Shown: piece by piece, positions 25,746-38,500 of the stretch
How positions within the stretch are numbered: position 1 is the stretch's first letter
Layout of the letters: each line of letters starts with the position of its first letter
NCBI GenBank assembly: GCA_030015575.1
Contig: JASDDO010000006.1
Span: forward strand, 207,147,632 to 207,211,631
DNA from: Agapanthus africanus
Lineage: Eukaryota > Streptophyta > Magnoliopsida > Asparagales > Amaryllidaceae
Direction: 5' to 3'
DNA length: 64,000 bases
Made by a program: the position numbers and the translations under genes
The notes under the pieces: generated by a model
The model's input: only the letters and a program-made list of their open reading frames with translations
Told to the model about the DNA's origin: nothing
Databases searched by the model: none

Positions 25746-27639
25746 TGTAAGTCGATGTACTTCACCCCAGAACTTGTGGGGAGGCGGAATTTTCGAAAAC
25801 GATCATGTTTAAAGAACGAACATCGACTAACCGCTTGAATCGAAGCTAAACTACAAATAACCGAACACAAAGTGTTTCATAACTATTGTGTTTAGGGATT
25901 ATACCTAATGAAACCAGTCCTTCGTCTTTACGATCTCCTTGTTCTCCTCGGCCTTCTCTAGTTAGTAGACGATCCACCCGAGAGCAAAACTCCAAACTAA
26001 ACCTCTAACTTGAGGTAACTAATCTTCTTGGATTGCTAATCAAAGAAGATAGAATGAAATAGAGTGATGGTTATGGATTGATTAGTCTTTCTAATCCTTT
26101 GATCTCAACACATGAGGTGTAAGGATTGGGGTTTGAAGATGAGAGCTTGAGGAGAGAGAAGATGATAATAAATAATGAGATGAGATTGTGAGTATCATAA
26201 CATATTATGAAGCATTCTCATTAAAGAATAAATGAATAAATGTGATGAATAAGCATGCTTCATAAATGTTAAGTGGTGATTCATTAAGCATGAGTCATTA
26301 ATCAATTATGGTGCAATAATGACAATGATGAATCACTCTCATGACTCACAAATCTTATCCAAAGTATATGCCATCTAAACCTCCTTAGTCATCACTTCTA
26401 GAAGCTTCTCGCATAATTACGAGAACGCCTCTCCAATCCGCAAAAATACGGAAAAACTTTAGACTGTAAAAATCCAATAACCGGATACCAGTAACTGGCT
26501 TAAACCAAAGCCGACTGGTAAAAACTATCCAAACGACGTAAGTGTGTAAACACACATACGCGTCCGAACCCTTGTCGTAAAACCATACGACCTCTATATC
26601 GTTTCGCCTGGAGTAGGAAACTCTCTGTGTGGGACTCTAGAGACTCGACTACTACACTGGCAGTAGGTTTAACCACAGACCGCAAGCGGCACTAGCTGTA
26701 CGTAACGGTCCCCAGGTAGTTGTCGATAAGAAGGCCGATGAGGAAACCCATCCGAACTCCTACTGAGTCTGATGTGACAATCTCCATACAGTCCGTACCG
26801 TTCGTCCAAGACTATCGCATATCGGGCCTAGGGGGGCGGCAAGCGTCAGTCCCCTAATAGCGGTATAAGTCGTGTCGGAGGGAAGCCCATTACACCCTGA
26901 GAAACTACTGGAACCTACCAGCAAATCTCGCTTGCCCTGGCCAGGGACTTTGCGTAATGGCTCTCTGACACAGCACGATATCTACTCCCAATACCGGGAG
27001 GGACGAATCCTGTCTAACCGCCACTGCCTCCAAGTGCTCGGGACTGCACCCAACTGCTACCTGTTTGCACGACTCCTTTGAGCCATGGTAGGGTAGCAAT
27101 CTAAGAACAGTGGGATACACTCGAGGCGAAGTAGCAGTGTCAAGTCTGCGGACTATGCTGTACTCATGTCACCTGGGAACTGTTCACTGACGACTGGTAT
27201 AAAACCAACCAACAGTTCCCTGTGAGTCCTGTCCGGTGTACCCGTAACCTAACGAGCACCTGTATACTATCTCCAGTACGACGTACTGACGGCTGTGGGA
27301 CAGACCATCTCCCCAACTGGGATGAGAAGCGTACACACTAGTCTACTCCGGATTATCGATGCTCTGTCTCAATAATCCAACAACCAGGGACCAGAATAAG
27401 GATGTGCTTGTAGACTACCCACCCCCCACTAGTGTGACTGCCATCACAACGCTGGTAGACAAGCAAGATCCTAAGAGCTCTATCAATACGTACACTCACA
27501 TATTAAGATAGAAAAACCAAGTATCATACTACCATGTTTAGCAAGACTGTTATATACATGTGAATATCCCAAGCTTCCATTAAGTAATATACAAACTAGT
27601 ATGATACAGTAATGGCCTTCTAGGGCATAAACACTAACA
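25746..27639 (-). repeat. Element H 3' LTR
   Basis: This 1894-bp LTR is homologous along its length to the A LTRs. The structured core is at 26898-27097 and the palindrome CCCTGGCCAGGG at 26935-26946. It has eight bases (near 26860) that the other H LTR lacks. Confidence 0.96.
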
Positions 27640-27653
27640 ATCTCCCACTTGCA
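27640..27653 (-). other. Polypurine tract of element H
   Basis: The minus strand reads GTGCAAGTGGGAGAT directly before the LTR start, identical to the tract in A. Confidence 0.85.
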
Positions 27654-30600
27654 CTAGGGCCATGTACTGGCATATCGTAGACCAATGGTCTCGAGTAGCC
27701 TCTCGAACTGAATCTGAGGAAGGGCCTTCGTGAATGGATCAACAATGTTCTCTTCTGAAGCAACTCTCCGAACCTCGATCTCCTGACGATCAATGATCTC
27801 CCTGATCAGGTGATACCGCCTTAAGATGTGTCTGGACTTCTGATGGGACCTTGGTTCCTTCGCTAAAGCTATAGCTCCGTTGTTGTCGCAATACAGAGGT
27901 ATTGGATCAACTATGGTAGGAACCACCTGAAGTTCTGTTAGGAACTTCTTCATCCAGACTGCTTCTTTTGCGGCATCGCAAGCAGCTATATACTCCGCTT
28001 CCATCGTCGAGTCAGCAACGGTGTCCTGCTTGGAGCTCCTCCAGCACACCGCCCCTCCATTTAGGGTAAAGACATAACCCGACATGGACTTGGAATCGTC
28101 CTTATCACTCTGGAAGCCGGAATCAGCAAAGGCCTCCAACCTAAGGTCTTTTCCGCCGTAAACCAAGAACATCTCCTTAGTCCTCCTCAGGTACTTGAGA
28201 ATGTTCTTTACTGCTATCCAGTGCTTCTCCCCTGGGTCTGACTGATACCGGCTTACCACGCTCAGTGCGTAAGCTACATCTGGTCTGGTACACAACATCG
28301 CATACATTATAGATCCTACCGCAGAAGCGTAGGGTATAATAGACATGAGTTCCCTTTCCAAATCAGTCTTGGGAGACATCTCTTTGGAGAGGGTGATTCC
28401 GTGACAAGACGGTAGATTACCGCGCTTAGAATCTTCCATACTGAATCTTTTCAGTACAGTGTCGATATACCTGGACTGCGAAAGTCCCAACATCCTCTTG
28501 GATCTATCACGATAGATCCGGATCCCCAGAATGTAAGAGGCATCACCCAGGTCTTTCATGGAGAACCTGTGTGACAAGAATCCTTTGACAGATTGTAGCA
28601 TAGGAATGTCATTTCCTATCAATAGAATGTCATCCACGTACAAGACGAGGAATACGACACTTCTGGCTACAACTTTACTATATATGCACGGCTCATCTGG
28701 ATTTTTGATAAAGTCATATTCTTTGACTGTCTCATCAAAACAGATGTTCCAACTCCGCGATGCCTGCTTTAGTCCATAAATGGACTTAAGCAGCTTGCAT
28801 ACTTTCCCGCTGCTCCCACTCTGATTGAAACCATCTGGCTGATCCATATAGACGCTCTCTTCTAAATTTCCATTTAGAAAAGCCGTCTTTACGTCCATCT
28901 GCCAGATTTCATAATCATGGAAGGCAGCAATAGCAAGAAGGACCCGAATGGATTTGAGCATAGCCACTGGAGAAAAAGTTTCGTCATAGTCCAAACCAGG
29001 TCTTTGACGAAAACCCTTTGCAACAAGTCTAGCCTTATAGGTTTCCACCTGTCCATCTACACCAATCTTTTTCTTGAAGATCCATTTGCATCCTATGGGT
29101 TTTACCCCATCTGGAGCAAAGTCCAAAGTCCATACTTTGTTGGTGTACATGGACTCCATTTCGGTCCGCATTGCATCTAGCCATCGTACCGAGTCGCCGC
29201 TCTGGATGGCCTGCCGGAAGTCAGTAGGTTCATCATCATCTATGATGCAATCCTCTCTATCCCCGTCTATGAGAAAACCGTAGTATCTCTCAGGCGGATG
29301 AGACGGCCTACTACTCCTGCGGAGGGGTGCGGGAATGTTCTGTTCTTCTTGAACCTCTGGTTCTACCAAACTTTCAGTAGCAGCTTGTGGTTCTGGAATT
29401 TCTTCCAGTTCTACTGCGCTCCCACTCTTCTGATTTTCTAAAAATTCAGTTTCTAAGAAGTGGGCATGACGAGAAACAAAAACCTTTTGTTCCTCTGCAT
29501 AATAGAAATAATATCCCTTGGAATTCTTTGGATATCCCACAAGCTTACACTGTACTGAGCGTGCCTCGAGCTTGTCCGAATGCTGCTTTTTTACAAAAGC
29601 TGGACACCCCCATGTCCTAAAATGTTTTAGACAGGGTTTCTTCCCACTCCACATCTGATATGGTGTGGTAGGCACAGTCTTGGTTGGAACCTGGTTCAAA
29701 AGATATGCCGCTGATTCTAGCGCATAACCCCAGAAAGATCGCGGTAACTCAGCATTACTCATCATGGATCGTACCATATCCAATAGGGTTCGATTCCGTC
29801 TCTCCGATACACCGTTGTGCTGTGGAGTGTATGGAGGAGTAAGCTGAGAGAGAATTCCTTTCTCTTTTAGGTAACCTAGGAACTCGGCACTTAAGTATTC
29901 TCCACCTCGATCAGATCTCAGTGTCTTAATACTTTTGCCTGTTTGGTTTTCCGCTTCACTCTTGTATTTCAGGAATTTCTCAAAGGCCTCTGATTTATGC
30001 TTCATTAAGAAAACATATCCATACCTAGAGAAATCATCTGTAAAAGTAATGAAGTATGAATAACCACCTCTCGCATGTGTAGACATTGGACCACATACAT
30101 CGCTGTGTATGAGTCCTAAGAGCTCGCTCGCTCTTACTCCTTGTCCAGTGAATGGAGTCTTTGTCATCTTTCCTTTGAGACAAGATTGACAAGTGTCATA
30201 AGATTGATATTCGAACGAGTCCAAATATCCTTCTCTATGCAACTTAGTCAACCTTCTCTCATTGATGTGACCCAGTCTACAATGCCATAAGAAAGCTTTA
30301 TTTAAATCTGGAGTCTTTCTTTTTAGTGTGTTCTGGACATTGAAAATTTGGAGTCGGTTTAAAACATATATGCCGTTATTTAGTGTACCGGACCCAATCA
30401 AACCATGATTAAGGTGGATGTTAATAACATCTCTTACAAACGTGAAATCATAACCTTTATTTGATAACAAGGAAACTGATATGATATTACACGTTAAGCT
30501 TGGTACAAAATAACAGTTATGTAAAACCAAAATGTGTCCACTCGTCAATCCTAGGTGATAGTCCCCGACGGACGCAGCTCCCACGCTAGCTCCGTTAGCA

Positions 30601-31643
30601 ACCTTTAAGGTCATATCACCTTCCTTCAGCACTCTACGGTTTCTTAGTGCCTGCAATGAATTGCAAATATGAGATCCTGATCCGGTATCCAATACCCAGA
30701 AAGTAGAGTTGATCGACAGACAATTCTCAATTACAAACACACCTGAAGTCGAAGCCACAGCTTGCTTCGGTTCCTGGTTCTTGGCGTTCCACGCCTTGCA
30801 ATCCTTCTTCCAGTGCCCTTTCCTGTGACAATGGAAGCACTCATCCTGACCAACTACCGGTGCTGCAAACTTTTTCTTTCCCTTCCCTCTCACCTTACTA
30901 ACACCTCCTCTAGGTTTGGGTGCGGCCTTCTTCTTCCTTCCTTTGGCCCTAGCCTTGGACCCGGAAGAAGATGTACCGCCAACAAACATAGCGGGTGTTT
31001 CCCTTGCCTTCTGCAAGGTGCCCTCTGCACTCCTTAACATGTTCAGGAGTTCCGCAAGTTCAACTTCTTTTCCTTGAAGGTTGAAGTTGAGGATAAACTG
31101 GGCGTAGGTGGGAGGAAGGGACTGGAGAATAAGGTCTGTATAGAGCTCATTATCCAAAGTCGTCCCAAGGTCTGCGAGCTCTTCAATATAGCCGATCATC
31201 TTTAGGACATGTTCTCCTACTGATGACCCAACAGCCAACCTCGCTCGAAACAAGTTCTTAGAGGTCTCGTATCTTGCTATACGAGATTGCTCCCCATAAA
31301 GTTCCTTTGTATGGAGAAATATGCCATCTAGGGTCATATCCTCGTGCCTCCTCTGATGTTCATTGTTCATCGAGGCAAGCACGATGCACTTGGCTCTCGC
31401 GCAATCTAAATCCCAGGTTTTGCGGATTTCCTTATCCGCATTATTGGATTTGGGACCAGGGACAGCAGGTGCCGTAGCGGTGAGGACGTACCCCAGTTTG
31501 TCATAGGTCAAAGCCATTTTGACATTCCACAGCCAATCTTTATAGTTTGGCCCTGTCAGTATATTTTTCTCTAAAAGTAACTTAAGTCCAGTCATTTTCA
31601 GGGTCGCTGCAATTAGGAAAGAGAGAAGAAAACTCTTTAGCAT
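27654..31643 (-). CDS. gag-pol: Copia gag-pol polyprotein (element H), intact
   Basis: This 1329-residue single-frame polyprotein lets the element copy and reinsert itself. Gag occupies about residues 17-290, with the zinc knuckle C269-X2-C272-X4-H277-X4-C282. The protease has D319-T-G. Integrase shows H454-X4-H459 and C485-X2-C488, then D515, D578 and E614, an exact D-X35-E. Reverse transcriptase has D917 and YVDD at 1002-1005. RNase H has D1174, E1217 and D1253. The order PR-IN-RT-RH defines Ty1/Copia. The listed start follows the longest frame. Codons 1-16 look like the end of an intron (pyrimidine tract then CTAATTGCAG), so Met17 (MTGLKLLLEKN) may be the real start. All catalytic residues are present. 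I infer an Angela/Tork-type lineage. Confidence 0.96.
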   Translation of the reverse strand: MLKSFLLSFLIAATLKMTGLKLLLEKNILTGPNYKDWLWNVKMALTYDKLGYVLTATAPAVPGPKSNNADKEIRKTWDLDCARAKCIVLASMNNEHQRRHEDMTLDGIFLHTKELYGEQSRIARYETSKNLFRARLAVGSSVGEHVLKMIGYIEELADLGTTLDNELYTDLILQSLPPTYAQFILNFNLQGKEVELAELLNMLRSAEGTLQKARETPAMFVGGTSSSGSKARAKGRKKKAAPKPRGGVSKVRGKGKKKFAAPVVGQDECFHCHRKGHWKKDCKAWNAKNQEPKQAVASTSGVFVIENCLSINSTFWVLDTGSGSHICNSLQALRNRRVLKEGDMTLKVANGASVGAASVGDYHLGLTSGHILVLHNCYFVPSLTCNIISVSLLSNKGYDFTFVRDVINIHLNHGLIGSGTLNNGIYVLNRLQIFNVQNTLKRKTPDLNKAFLWHCRLGHINERRLTKLHREGYLDSFEYQSYDTCQSCLKGKMTKTPFTGQGVRASELLGLIHSDVCGPMSTHARGGYSYFITFTDDFSRYGYVFLMKHKSEAFEKFLKYKSEAENQTGKSIKTLRSDRGGEYLSAEFLGYLKEKGILSQLTPPYTPQHNGVSERRNRTLLDMVRSMMSNAELPRSFWGYALESAAYLLNQVPTKTVPTTPYQMWSGKKPCLKHFRTWGCPAFVKKQHSDKLEARSVQCKLVGYPKNSKGYYFYYAEEQKVFVSRHAHFLETEFLENQKSGSAVELEEIPEPQAATESLVEPEVQEEQNIPAPLRRSSRPSHPPERYYGFLIDGDREDCIIDDDEPTDFRQAIQSGDSVRWLDAMRTEMESMYTNKVWTLDFAPDGVKPIGCKWIFKKKIGVDGQVETYKARLVAKGFRQRPGLDYDETFSPVAMLKSIRVLLAIAAFHDYEIWQMDVKTAFLNGNLEESVYMDQPDGFNQSGSSGKVCKLLKSIYGLKQASRSWNICFDETVKEYDFIKNPDEPCIYSKVVARSVVFLVLYVDDILLIGNDIPMLQSVKGFLSHRFSMKDLGDASYILGIRIYRDRSKRMLGLSQSRYIDTVLKRFSMEDSKRGNLPSCHGITLSKEMSPKTDLERELMSIIPYASAVGSIMYAMLCTRPDVAYALSVVSRYQSDPGEKHWIAVKNILKYLRRTKEMFLVYGGKDLRLEAFADSGFQSDKDDSKSMSGYVFTLNGGAVCWRSSKQDTVADSTMEAEYIAACDAAKEAVWMKKFLTELQVVPTIVDPIPLYCDNNGAIALAKEPRSHQKSRHILRRYHLIREIIDRQEIEVRRVASEENIVDPFTKALPQIQFERLLETIGLRYASTWP

Positions 31644-33604
31644 GATGCTCTTGCAAGTTTAGAGTGTTTTTTAGTTTATCTAAACTGGATGGCTCCCACT
31701 GTTTCTCGAATCCTTCCTCAAACCATAAAAGAAGAATTAGCCAGGACTATTCTCACCGTACAATACTTGCTTAACCGTTCAGCCAGGCTGGTGTCGATAC
31801 TTCGAGGGAGGTTTTCCAACGCTTTCGCGAAGTTCCTTAATTAAATAACCTCTTTTCTCTTGGGGCGTAACCCCGCTGACACTTTTCTGGACACCTACTA
31901 GGTTTATAGCATTGATCGTTAAGTGACGAATATCCTGATAAGTAGCATATACTCACAGTAGGATCGGGATCCAAATATCATCGTCTGATAATGCTGTAGG
32001 AATGCTACCAACATTCATCAAACTCAAAATGGTATGCATCTCTTTGCAAATTTCAGTTTCTTTAGAAATTCCCGATATAGATTTTTGCCCCATGCTCTTA
32101 TGATCTTGACTAAGGGCCAACAAATCATAAGTCACATGTCAAGTTCTGCCCATCATTATCCTGTTGATTTGAACCCATCCGTATACTCTTGACTAAGGGC
32201 CAAACAAAGTAATACGACTGTCCCAAACCAACTCATCTATCTATGCAACAAATGAATACCCCAGCAGCTACCAATCACTATGTCTTGACTAAGGGCCAAA
32301 CAAACATAGCTTGAATACTACTGACCATTCATAAGAAATGACGGAGGGCTACGACTGGTTTTGGCGAAACCGTGAACGTAGTGAACTTGATATAACCGAA
32401 GGAACCTGATAGCTTTTAAAAGGAGTGGTTAAATCTCCGCATTTAAAAATATCTGTTTTAAAAATAACCGAGTGGTTTCTTTTTAAATTGTTCCAACGAT
32501 TTAAACTTGGTTTATTTTCTTTGCATTATAGATAATGCGTCCCATCATTAACCTATCATTGCAGAAAATAACGAAAATACAACGTCCTCTTATGCCATCC
32601 GCATTCGCCACGGGGTCCCGTCATTACCCGTTAGGTTACTTAACTAACGACAGAGCGGGGGCTGGGCTAGCGCGGGTGCAAAACATAAGTGACGTCTAAA
32701 TAGCTACAATATATATAGATATTTTACATTCGTCTGACGCAATGATATACATTCCAGAACACAGATAAACTTTATTGGATTTGCAAGCAATCTGTATTTC
32801 TTTTGAGCCTGTAAGAAAAGACAGATTACACAGTTGTGATGAATAGCCGTTACCCCACCCTTGACCCCTACGGGTACGACAAACTACCCGCCCGGCAGTT
32901 TGTGTACCCCACCTTGGGTCAGTCCTAGGAGCAAAAACAGTAAAATGAAATAATACAACGGTGGCTACAACCGCAACCTGGATGTGCCCCGCAAAATAAT
33001 ATTACAACAAATTACATTTACAACAAATGAATTAAATAATAACCCATTGCAAAACCCCGGCTATACACCACAACAGTCCAATACAGTTTATATGCACAAA
33101 CAGATATAACCATTTCAGAAATGTGCAACCCCCTGCCAACCGACATACTAGCAGTTAGGGGAGGTTTACGAACACATTTAACAATCACAGATATAATCCA
33201 ATATGCAAATACTGTACAATTTCGATCGATTAAACACCATTAATATTGCTCCAAAAACTGCTCTGTAAAACTGAAACCTGAGCATATATTAAATATTCCA
33301 GAAAACACTAAATATAACAGGGGACCCACACATGAAATTTGGGTTCATGACTCGGCAACTCGGCCGCTGAACCGCGGCGGATCGCTTGAGATCCGCCGCG
33401 CTTCCGCGGCGCTTTAGCCGAGTCATGGGCCCAATTTTCTTGGGTGTTCTCCTGTATGCTTTTCCAGCTTTCTGCACATGCCTGAATAATTTTAGGACAT
33501 CATTTTAAATTCGACAGAAACTGATATTTTTTAGGGTTTTCCGGCTTCGTTTTTCCGTTCGAAATTCGTACAAATTTGCAATTAAGTTATTTATTGTTTA
33601 GCGA
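31644..33604 (-). other. Element H leader
   Basis: This untranslated leader between PBS and gag is built like that of A. Three stem-loop motifs of a distinct sequence (core CTTGACTAAGGGCCAA) lie at 32105, 32188 and 32284. The GC-rich double palindrome is at about 33364-33411. There it lies inside a longer stem whose outer arms are ATGACTCGGC and GCCGAGTCAT. No gene is supported. Confidence 0.8.
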
Positions 33605-33617
33605 GGCTCTGATACCA
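33605..33617 (-). other. Primer-binding site of element H
   Basis: The minus strand reads TGGTATCAGAGCC one base from the 5' LTR. It is a full match to the initiator tRNA-Met 3' end. Confidence 0.95.
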
Positions 33618-33618
33618 C

Positions 33619-35504
33619 TGTAAGTCGATGTACTTCACCCCAGAACTTGTGGGGAGGCGGAATTTTCGAAAACGATCATGTTTAAAGAACGAACATCGAC
33701 TAACCGCTTGAATCGAAGCTAAACTACAAATAACCGAACACAAAGTGTTTCATAACTATTGTGTTTAGGGATTATACCTAATGAAACCAGTCCTTCGTCT
33801 TTACGATCTCCTTGTTCTCCTCGGCCTTCTCTAGGTAGTAGACGATCCACCCGAGAGCAAAACTCTAAACTAAACCTCTAACTTGAGGTAACTAATCTTC
33901 TTGGATTGCTAATCAAAGAAGATAGAATGAAATAGAGTGATGGTTATGGATTGATTAGTCTTTCTAATCCTTTGATCTCAACACATGAGGTGTAAGGATT
34001 AGGGTTTGAAGATGAGAGCTTGAGGAGAGAGAAGATGATAATAAATAATGAGATGAGATTGTGAGTATCATAACATATTATGAAGCATTCTCATAAAAGA
34101 ATAAATGAATAAATGTGATGAATAAGCATGCTTCATAAATGTTAAGTGGTGATTCATTAAGCATGAGTCATTAATCAATTATGGTGCAATAATGACAATG
34201 ATGAATCACTCTCATGACTCACAAATCTTATCCAAAGTATATGCCATCTAAACCTCCTTAGTCATCACTTCTAGAAGCTTCTTGCATAATTACGAGAACG
34301 CCCCTCCAATCCGCAAAAATACGGAAAAACTTTAGACTGTAAAAATCAAATAACCGGATACCAGTAACTGGCTTAAACCAAAGCCGACTGGTAAAAACTG
34401 TCCAAACGACGTAAGTGTGTAAACACACATACGCGTCCGAACCCTTGTCGTAAAACCATACGACCTCTATATCGTTTCGCCTGGAGTAGGAAACTCTCTG
34501 TGTGGGACTCTAGAGACTCGACTACTACGCTGGCAGTGGGTTTAACCACAGACCGCAAACGGCACTAGCTGTACGTAACGGTCCCCAGGTAGTTGTCGAT
34601 AAGAAGGCCGATGAAGAAACCCATCCGAACTCCTACTGAGTCTGATGTGACAATCTCCATACAGTCCGGTCCGTTCGTCCAAGACTATCGCATATCGGGC
34701 CTAGGGGGGCGGCAAGCGTCAGTCCTCTAATAGCGGTTGTCGGAGGGAAGCCCATTACACCCTGAGAAACTACTGGAACCTACCAGCAAATCTCACTTGC
34801 CCTGGCCAGGGACTTTGCGTAATGGCTCTCTGACACAGCACGATATCTACTCCCAATACCGGGAGGGACGAATCCTGTCTAACCGCCACTGCCTCCAAGT
34901 GCTCGGGACTGCACCCAACTGCTACCTGTTTGCACGACTCCTTTGAGCCGTGGTAGGGTAGCAATCTAAGAACAGTAGGACACACTCGAGGCGAAGTAGC
35001 AGTGTCAAGTCTGCGGACTATGCTGTACTCATGTCACCTGGGAACTGTTCACTGACGACTGGTATAAAACCAACCAACAGTTCCCTGTGAGTCTTGTCCG
35101 GTGTACCCGTAACCTAACGAGCACCTGTATACTATCTCCAGTACGACGTACTGACGGCTGTGGGACAGACCATCTCCCCAACTGGGATGAGAAGCGTACA
35201 CACTAGTCTACTCCGGATTATCGATGCTCTGTCTCAATAATCCAACGACCAGGAACCAGAATAAGGATGTGCTTGTAGACTACCCAGCCCCCACTAGTGT
35301 GACTGCCATCACAACGCTGGTAGACAAGCAAGATCCTAAGAGCTCTATCAATACGTACACTCACATATTAAGATAGAAAAACCAAGTAGCATACTACCAT
35401 GTTTAGCAAGACTGTTATATACATGTGAATATCCCAAGCTTCCATTAAGTAATATACAAACTAGTATGATACAGTAATGGCCTTCTCGGGCATAAACACT
35501 AACA
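33619..35504 (-). repeat. Element H 5' LTR
   Basis: This 1886-bp LTR pairs with 25746-27639. An 8-bp deletion near 34738 removes part of a conserved stretch just outside the core. The core is at 34763-34962 and the palindrome at 34800-34811. Confidence 0.96.
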
Positions 35505-35509
35505 GTGAC

Positions 35510-38500
35510 CGCACCTAGGTTACATCTAGATAATAAAATGACTGTATCTGACTGTTATGACTGGCAAAGGTCTGTCCAGATGTCCATTGACCATAACAAG
35601 CTGGGACACCTCTTGACTGATCCAACCCCTGCCGTCTCAGGTCCAGTTTCCCCTGTCACGGATATTGATATCCGTAGGACATCGGAAGAAGACTGTGCGA
35701 AAGCCAAGTGCCTCGTGTTAGCCTCAGTTGATGGTTCATACCAGAGGCAGCACGAGAAGATGGACTCAGTTTCTATCTTCCTCCATAACAAAGATTTATA
35801 TGGAGAGCAATCTCGTATCGCAAGATATGAGACCTCGAACGAATTGCTTCCATCGAGGTTGGCTATCAGGTCATCTGTAAGGGGCAACGTCCTTACAGAG
35901 ACCAGCTCTTTTGAGCTCTCGGACCTGAAGACCACGTTGAAGAACGGGTCAGATACTGACTTAGTTCAACAGTCTCTACCTACTACCCTGAAGGAAACCA
36001 GGGAAGTAGAAAGAAAGGGAAGGGCAGAAGTTTCGGGAATGGATGTAGTAAAAGAGGGATGTTCCTATTGTTACGGGAATGAACATGGGCAGAAGGATTG
36101 CAGGGCTTGCAAAGCCAGTAGCCAGAATTCGAAGCATGTTGTGGCTTCGGCTTCGGGTGTGTTTGTAATTGAGAACTGTATGTCAGTTAACCCTACTTCC
36201 TGGGTATTGGATACCGGATCAGGATCTCATATCTGTAATTCGTTACAGGCTCTGAGAAACCGTAGGGTTATCAGGAAAGGTGATATGACTCTCAGGGTTG
36301 CTAACGGAATGCGCATGTATGCTGAATCCGTAGGGGAATATCATCTAGGACTGAGAACTGGGCAGATATTGATTCTGCGTAACTGTTTTTATGTACCAGG
36401 TGCGACTTGTAATATCATATCTGTATCCTTAATTTCTAAGGAAGGATATGATTTTACTTTTGTAAGCGATGTAGTCAACATCCACCTAAATCAAGTTCTG
36501 ATTGGGTCAGGTACATTACAAAACGGAATATACGTATTGAATCAAGCTCAGATCTTCAGTGTCCAGAACACACTTAAAAGAAAGTCTCCGGAAACAAATC
36601 AGGCTTTCTTATGGCATTGTAGACTGGGTCACATTAATGAGACACGGTTAACAAAGTTACATAAAGAGGGATACTTGAATCCGTTCGAGTATCAGTCTTA
36701 TGCCACTTGTGAATCTTGTCTCATGGGAAAGATGACAAAAACTCCGTTCACTGGACACGGAGAAAGAGCAAGCGAGCTCTTGGGACTCATACACAGTGAT
36801 GTGTGTGGTCCATTGTCTACATATGCGCGAAGTGGTTATTCATGCTTCATTACTTTCACAGATGATTTCTCTAGGTATGGGCATGTCTTCTTGATGAAGC
36901 ACAAATCCGAGGCCTTTGAGAAATTTCAAGAATACAAGAATGAAGTTGAAAAACAAACAGGCAAAAGTATCAAGACACTGAGATCTGATCGAGGTGGTGA
37001 ATACTTGAGTGCTGAGTTTCTGGGCTACTTAAAAGAGAATGGAATTCTCTCTCAGCTTACTCCTCCATACACACCACAACACAACGGTGTATCGGAAAGG
37101 CGGAATCGAACCCTATTGGATATGGTTCGTTCCATGATGAGTAAGGCTGAGTTGCCGCGATCTTTCTGGGGTTATGCGCTAGAAACAGCTGCATATCTCT
37201 TGAACAAGGCTCCAACCAAGACTGTGCCTACCACCCCATATCAGATGTGGAGTGGGAAGAAACCCTGTCTCAAGTACCTTAAGACATGGGGGTGTCCAGC
37301 TTTTGTAAAAAAGCAGCATGCGGACAAGCTTGAGGCACGCTCAGTACTATGTAAGTTTGTGGGATACCCAAAGAACTCCAGGGGGTTTCTTTTCTATTCC
37401 GCAGAGGAACAAAAGGTTTTTGTTTCTCAGCATGCCCACTTCTTGGAAACTGAATTTTTAGAAAATCAGATAAGTGGGAGCGCAATAGAACTGGAAGAAA
37501 TTCCAGAACCACAAGCTATTACTGAAAGCTTGAAGGAACCAGAAGTTTCAAGAGAACCGGACATCCCAGCGCCACTCCGCAGGAGTAGTAGGCAGTCTCA
37601 TCCGCCCGAGAGATACTACGGTTTTCTCATAGACGGGGATAGAGAGGATTGCACTATGGATTATGGTGAACCTACTAGCTTCCAGCAAGCCATTCAGAGC
37701 GGTGACTCGGTAAAATGGCTGGATGCAATGCGGACCGAGATGGAGTCCATGTACACCAACAAAGTTTGGACTTTAGACTTTGCTCCAGAAGGGGTAAAAC
37801 CCATAGGATGCAAATGGATCTTCAGAAAGAAGATTGGTGTAGATGGGCAGGTTGAGACCTATAAAGCTAGACTCGTTGCAAAGGGTTTTCATCAAAGACC
37901 TGGTTTGGACTATGACGAGACCTTTTCTCCAGTAGCTATGCTGAAATCCATTCGGATCCTTCTTGCCATTGCTGCCTTCCACGAATATGAAATCTGGAAG
38001 ATGGACGTAAAGACTGTTTTTCTAAATGGAAATTTAGAAGAGTGCGTCTATATGGATCAGCCGAAGGGATTCATTCATAGTGGGAAGAGCGGTAAAGTGT
38101 GCAAGTTGCTCAAGTCCATCTATGGACTTAAGCAGGCATCGCGGAGTTAGAACTTCTGCTTTGATGATACTGTCAAAGAATTCGACTTTATCAAAAACCC
38201 AGATGAACCATGCATTTACAGTAAGATTGTAGGGAGAACTGTGGTATTCCTCGTCTTGTACGTGGATGACATTCTCCTAATAGGAAATGATATTCCTATG
38301 CTACAGTAAGTCAAACGATTCTTGTCGCAGAGGTTCTCCATGAAGGACCTGGGCGATGCCACTACATTCTGGGGATCCAGATCTATCGTGATAGATCTAA
38401 GAGGATGTTGGGACTTTCACAGTCAAGGTACATTGACACTATACTGAAAAGATTCAGTATGGAAGATTCCAAGCGCGGTAATTTACCGGCTTGTCATGGG

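Larger units (their letters stand above)
25746..35504 (-). mobile_element. Element H: Copia element with an intact polyprotein
   Basis: This 9759-bp minus-strand element sits at the gag start of C, flanked by GTGAC at 25741-25745 and 35505-35509. The LTRs are 1894 and 1886 bp with about 25 substitutions and one 8-bp deletion by eye (about 1.3%). It is the same family as A. All the parts needed for transposition appear to be present: LTRs, PBS, leader, uninterrupted gag-pol and polypurine tract. Confidence 0.96.

Noticed and set aside
35555..35935. A 126-codon minus-strand frame opposite the C gag
   Set aside because: It is an antisense shadow of the gag frame, with no independent support.
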